NCBI GenBank assembly: GCA_032595685.2
Contig: CP159373.1
Location: forward strand, 1,881,001-1,945,000
Direction of reading: 5' to 3'
Length of the DNA: 64,000 nucleotides
Origin: Candidatus Electrothrix aestuarii
GTDB taxonomy: Bacteria > Desulfobacterota > Desulfobulbia > Desulfobulbales > Desulfobulbaceae
Shown: positions 61,003-64,000 of the stretch, piece by piece
Position numbering within the stretch: the first letter of the stretch is position 1
How the letters are laid out: the number at the start of each line of letters is the position of its first letter
Made by a program: the position numbers and the translations under genes
The notes under the pieces: generated by a model
What the model was told of the DNA's origin: nothing
The model's input: only the letters and a program-made list of their open reading frames with translations
Database searches by the model: none

Positions 61003-63138
61003 ATGCGTATACATTTCCGCCTGTTCTTTCTTCTTGTCCTGCTCCTGGCAGGCTGCGTTCCCCGGCAAAAACATGTTGCGTCTCCTGGGGCACTGACCTT
61101 TCCTTATCCTCTTCCTGCGGTGTTTCAGGCGCATCTGAACCTCAAGCGATGTCCGCCGCCGACCTCCTTTGAGCTGGTTCTGCGGCCTGATGGCATGTAT
61201 TACCTCCAAATGGAGAAGAAAATCCCAGGTCGTGCTGCGCTGCAGGCCGAGGTCGGCGTATGGCGATATACGGCAGAGAATCAGACTCTCCTGCTACGCA
61301 GTTATAACAGGGCGAGCCGTCTTTTTCGCTTTACAGGAAAAAAGGTTCTGAAGCTCCTCAAGGTCTCTGGTGGCATGATGCCCCAGCTTGTTCGCTATGA
61401 TTTTATCCTGACCAAGACAGCTCCTCGTTATGAGGGGTTAGTTCGTATGCAGGGGATGTATAGTCGGCAGCGCGGACGGGGATTTTTTCGGGAATGCCTG
61501 AGCGGGGCACGCTTTCCTTTGGCGAGTGGTGACCAGACAGCTGGTATTGAGCAATCCTATCAGGAGATTCTGCATGGCCGGGATGAATCACTGTTGGTGA
61601 CGTTGGATATGCGTCTTGCCAAGGGCTCAGGCAGGAGGAACCTGCTGATGCCGCTTCGTTCGGTTAGCCTTGATCCCTACCATTCCTGCCTGGGAAAAGA
61701 TCGACGTATTGCCACGATTGCCAATAACCGTTGGTATTTGACAGAACTGGCCGGAAAGACTGTCACCCCTGAGAGCGTGACGAATCCGCCATTTTTGAAG
61801 GTGCAAAGTGGTGAGCAGTTGATTCAGGGCTTTGCAGGCTGTAATAATTTTACCGGCAGTTGGCTTTTTGCGGATAATGATTTTGTTTTCAGCAGGATTC
61901 GTTCAACCCGGATGGCCTGTCCTCTTGGTATGGAGGTCGAAGATGCCTTTTTACAGGCCCTGGATGCTACCCGGCGATATGCGATTAAAGGGGATATTCT
62001 GAGCCTGCATGACCGACGAGGACGGGTCTTGGCCCGCCTTCGTTACTCCCGTCCCTTAACAGACCTGGATTTCAGCTATCTGGCAGCTAATCAGGAAGAG
62101 GTTGACGAGGATGCCCTTCCCGCTGATGCTCTCGCTTCACCGGAAAGCCGGGTGGAGACAGGCGGGGCTGTTCCTGCCTTTGTGGGTCGTACCTCTGTGC
62201 GGGAGGTTAATGAGAAAATTCTCCCTCTTCCTGAACCTGAACAAGCTTCCCATAAGAAAGCCTTTCATGAGATAAAGGTGGTCAAACCAAAGAAGAAGGT
62301 CGCAAAAAAGAAAAAGGTGCGAGCTGTTGCCCAACCCGCTCAAGCCAAGGAGGTTGTTCCTGCTCCGAAGCCCTCAGCACCTTCTGTTGACCAGACCAAG
62401 CAAGAACAGGAAGAGCAGCAACAGCACGAGCCACAACAGGATCAACAAAATAAACAGCAAAATGAAAAGGTTGTTGTGCCACCTCCAGCTCCCGTTGATC
62501 AAGAAAAGAGCGTGCTGGGAAAGAAAGAGGCAAAAGCCTCTGTTGGAAATGGGATAAACGTCGACCCCACTTCAACTCCTCAGACACCCTCTCAGGAAGA
62601 GAGAGAGCTTGCGCGAGAGTTACCTCTGCCTATCCCAGAAAAGGATGGGCCAGTCGCTCCTCCGATTGAATCAGAAGGGAGAGTGGTGAATAATGAAGCG
62701 GAAATCCCTGTTGAACAGCCTGCGGGGCAAGAGCAGATACAGACAGGTACGGAGGGAGAACCTACATCGCCTCCTGCCTTGCCTCCCATCCCTGAAGAAG
62801 ATGAGGGCGAGCAAAAAATCCAGGCTGAGCCAGTTATAATGGAGGAGAATGGCGAGCAGGTTCCTGCTGCTGAGACCTCGCAACAGGACTTGCAGGAGGA
62901 AAACAAAGCTGAGCCAGATGACTTACCTTTTCCTGAAGTGATGCATCAGGAGCTGCAAGGGAAGGCCGAAGAAACTGTGATGGCCCTGCCGGAAGAGAAT
63001 GCTATGGAGGCTTCTCCTTCGAGTGAAGAAAGAAAGCCTGCCGAGTCTACCACAGGGCCGAAACAGCCTGAAGTGCAGGCTCAGGTTGAGGGGAATACCG
63101 TAAAACAGATCGCTCCTGTCACGATACCCACGCCTTAA
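61003..63138 (+). CDS. META-domain lipoprotein with long low-complexity tail
   Basis: A 711-residue lipoprotein; the signal ends in LLAGC with Cys18 lipidated. After an NlpE-like region (CPPPTSFELVLRPDGMYYLQ) comes a META/HslJ domain: NRWYLTELAGKTV, GFAGCNNFTGSWLF and FSRIRSTRMACP. Beyond about residue 390 the rest is low-complexity, rich in Glu, Gln, Pro and Lys (KPKKKVAKKKKVRA, then E-Q-Q-Q and P-x-P-x-E runs). HslJ-type proteins affect envelope stress and novobiocin tolerance. The tail could span the periplasm or bind peptidoglycan; this is inference. Confidence 0.8.
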   Translation: MRIHFRLFFLLVLLLAGCVPRQKHVASPGALTFPYPLPAVFQAHLNLKRCPPPTSFELVLRPDGMYYLQMEKKIPGRAALQAEVGVWRYTAENQTLLLRSYNRASRLFRFTGKKVLKLLKVSGGMMPQLVRYDFILTKTAPRYEGLVRMQGMYSRQRGRGFFRECLSGARFPLASGDQTAGIEQSYQEILHGRDESLLVTLDMRLAKGSGRRNLLMPLRSVSLDPYHSCLGKDRRIATIANNRWYLTELAGKTVTPESVTNPPFLKVQSGEQLIQGFAGCNNFTGSWLFADNDFVFSRIRSTRMACPLGMEVEDAFLQALDATRRYAIKGDILSLHDRRGRVLARLRYSRPLTDLDFSYLAANQEEVDEDALPADALASPESRVETGGAVPAFVGRTSVREVNEKILPLPEPEQASHKKAFHEIKVVKPKKKVAKKKKVRAVAQPAQAKEVVPAPKPSAPSVDQTKQEQEEQQQHEPQQDQQNKQQNEKVVVPPPAPVDQEKSVLGKKEAKASVGNGINVDPTSTPQTPSQEERELARELPLPIPEKDGPVAPPIESEGRVVNNEAEIPVEQPAGQEQIQTGTEGEPTSPPALPPIPEEDEGEQKIQAEPVIMEENGEQVPAAETSQQDLQEENKAEPDDLPFPEVMHQELQGKAEETVMALPEENAMEASPSSEERKPAESTTGPKQPEVQAQVEGNTVKQIAPVTIPTP

Positions 63139-63140
63139 TT

Positions 63141-63158
63141 CGTAGAGTTTTTTCTACG
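63141..63158 (+). terminator. Short hairpin after the META lipoprotein gene
   Basis: CGTAGA (63141-63146) and TCTACG (63153-63158) enclose GTTTTT. It lies directly after the stop codon. A second pair GCTCCTC/GAGGAGC follows at about 63169-63204. Either could end transcription; no strong U-run follows the first. Confidence 0.5.
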
Positions 63159-63250
63159 TCACTTATCTGCTCCTCCCTGCTCTTTACTTGGGCTGAGAGG
63201 AGCGGATTTGAAAAAAATGGAGGATGATAGCTTGTCGGGCTTTTGTCCTT

Positions 63251-63646
63251 TTACTGCTCGGTCCTAAAAAATTCCACGGGCGGTCCTTCAATACGTTCGT
63301 TCAACCAGTCTTTGAGGCTTCTGTTCAGGCGGTGGACTGTTCCACCAGGACGTCTTCCGTCTTCTTCGCAGGCAGCGTCAAATAAGTCTTTCGGTACTTC
63401 AATTTTTGCCAACTCTTCTGCGCCTTCAAGGGTGCGATGAAGCAGGGTAACCCGTGGCGGCTCTGTCTCCCAGTCAAAAATGACGAAATAAAAGCTCTCA
63501 TCATCAGAGCTTGAGACAAAATCGTTTCCCCTGACCCAGCCTGTTCCCCATTCCAGGAACATTTCCACAGCCTTTTCTGGTGTCATGGCCCAATCAATGC
63601 TGTTAACCAATGTTCTATTTTTTCGGAGCTCTGCTAAACTTAACAT
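63251..63646 (-). CDS. DVU0772-like conserved protein
   Basis: A 131-residue acidic cytoplasmic protein without signal or membrane segment. It begins MLSLAELRKNRTLVNSIDWA and contains MTPEKAVEMFLEWGTGW, SFYFVIFDWETEPPRVTLLHR and GAEELAKIEVPKDLF. I associate this set with the DVU0772 family shared by sulfate-reducing bacteria, which has no known function. The start is supported by a GGAGGTGCC-like site. It stands alone, convergent with the lipoprotein gene. The name is recalled from similarity, not verified. Confidence 0.65.
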   Translation of the reverse strand: MLSLAELRKNRTLVNSIDWAMTPEKAVEMFLEWGTGWVRGNDFVSSSDDESFYFVIFDWETEPPRVTLLHRTLEGAEELAKIEVPKDLFDAACEEDGRRPGGTVHRLNRSLKDWLNERIEGPPVEFFRTEQ

Positions 63647-63795
63647 AGGGCACCTCCCTGGAAAATAATTTTTAAATTGTTATAATTATTATTATCAAAT
63701 AAAATATTAAAGTCAAGGAGGATGAGAAATAAAGAATAGGTCTATTTTTCAAGTTGTTAAATAATCATGTCAATACGATGTAGGGAGAGGGTATT

Positions 63796-64000
63796 ATGAA
63801 AAGTATTTCTTTTTTTGCAGTATTAGGTGCTTTGTTTTTTATATCATATCAGGCTGTTGCGTTTGAAGCTGGAGAGCATGCTCTATTAGGCAATTCAGCA
63901 TTTAATCAAGTCGTTCCTGATAAAAAGGATTATGAGTTTCAACGACTGCTTAATGCGGGTAGCTTTACTTATGGAGAGCTTGTTGCATTGGGAGGTGATT
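63796..64000 (+). CDS. Secreted protein, 5' end only (runs off window)
   Basis: The frame from ATG at 63796 is open to the right edge, giving 68 residues. GGGAGAGG precedes it at good spacing. The first about 22 residues (MKSISFFAVLGALFFISYQA then VA) form a signal peptide, and the mature protein begins FEAGEHALLGNSAFNQVV. H-A-L-L-G-x-x-A-F is suggestive of the zinc phospholipase/nuclease-like start W-x-x-x-H-x-x-L-G, but too little is present to assign a family. The upstream 150 bases are AT-rich and could carry its promoter. Confidence 0.7.
   Translation, partial: MKSISFFAVLGALFFISYQAVAFEAGEHALLGNSAFNQVVPDKKDYEFQRLLNAGSFTYGELVALGGD

Overview
The window looks like a chromosomal segment of a Gram-negative, sulfur-cycling member of Desulfobacterota, most plausibly Desulfobulbales or the cable-bacterium lineage. 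The clues are a sulfide:quinone oxidoreductase paired with DUF1641, families I associate with sulfate reducers (DVU0298- and DVU0772-like proteins), BamD and an LpxL-type acyltransferase (outer membrane), and a complete haem-copper cytochrome c oxidase locus. The taxonomic call is inference; there is no rRNA or other decisive marker here. By eye I found no tRNA, rRNA or CRISPR array.

Layout. 1-2645: end of an AMP-forming ligase and a fused DhaL/DegV (FakA-FakB-like) fatty-acid kinase protein. 2745-4723 (minus): DUF1641 and sulfide:quinone oxidoreductase, followed by a gene-free kilobase. 5778-8968: a dicarboxylate/glutamate symporter, a TPR protein and a zinc-ribbon/HEAT-like protein. 9146-14328: a GT-C-like membrane protein with a DPM1-like glycosyltransferase, BamD and a PilB/GspE ATPase. 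14347-20578 is an accessory island: a HAD hydrolase, a decayed PIN toxin/antitoxin pair bracketed by a duplicated 5' end of the HAD gene, small unknown genes, an intact IS1634-family element with a 6-bp target duplication, a DUF4469-like protein, and an array of 16-bp palindromes spaced exactly 23 bp apart.

20579-28764 (minus): a nucleoside hydrolase, a two-subunit sodium:solute symporter (DUF4212 + SSS), and the row holB-ricT-DUF294 regulator-exonuclease. 28974-31110: moeA converging on an LpxL-like acyltransferase. 31298-37493 (minus): argF-argG-argH, an FN3 lipoprotein and lysA, interspersed with hairpin repeats. 38031-42419: rimO, an HU/IHF protein, an RluB-type pseudouridine synthase and a UbiD-family decarboxylase. 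43081-48599: DOMON protein, SCO, oxidase subunits I, III, IV and II, and haem O synthase, transcribed together as an aerobic terminal oxidase assembly locus. With the sulfide:quinone oxidoreductase this gives the outline of sulfide-to-oxygen electron transfer, although no cytochrome c is present in the window.

48758-51244 is a second disturbed zone: an AT-rich orphan ParA-like ATPase, a truncated tex and a frameshifted radC. 51274-57881: hemW, then a DUF6162 protein and a zinc/manganese-type ABC transporter whose binding protein has an unusual 35-residue heptad-repeat tail, followed by small periplasmic and zinc-ribbon proteins. 57948-63138: a hybrid histidine kinase overlapping alanine dehydrogenase, and a META-domain lipoprotein with a long low-complexity tail. 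The window ends with a DVU0772-like gene and the start of a secreted protein.
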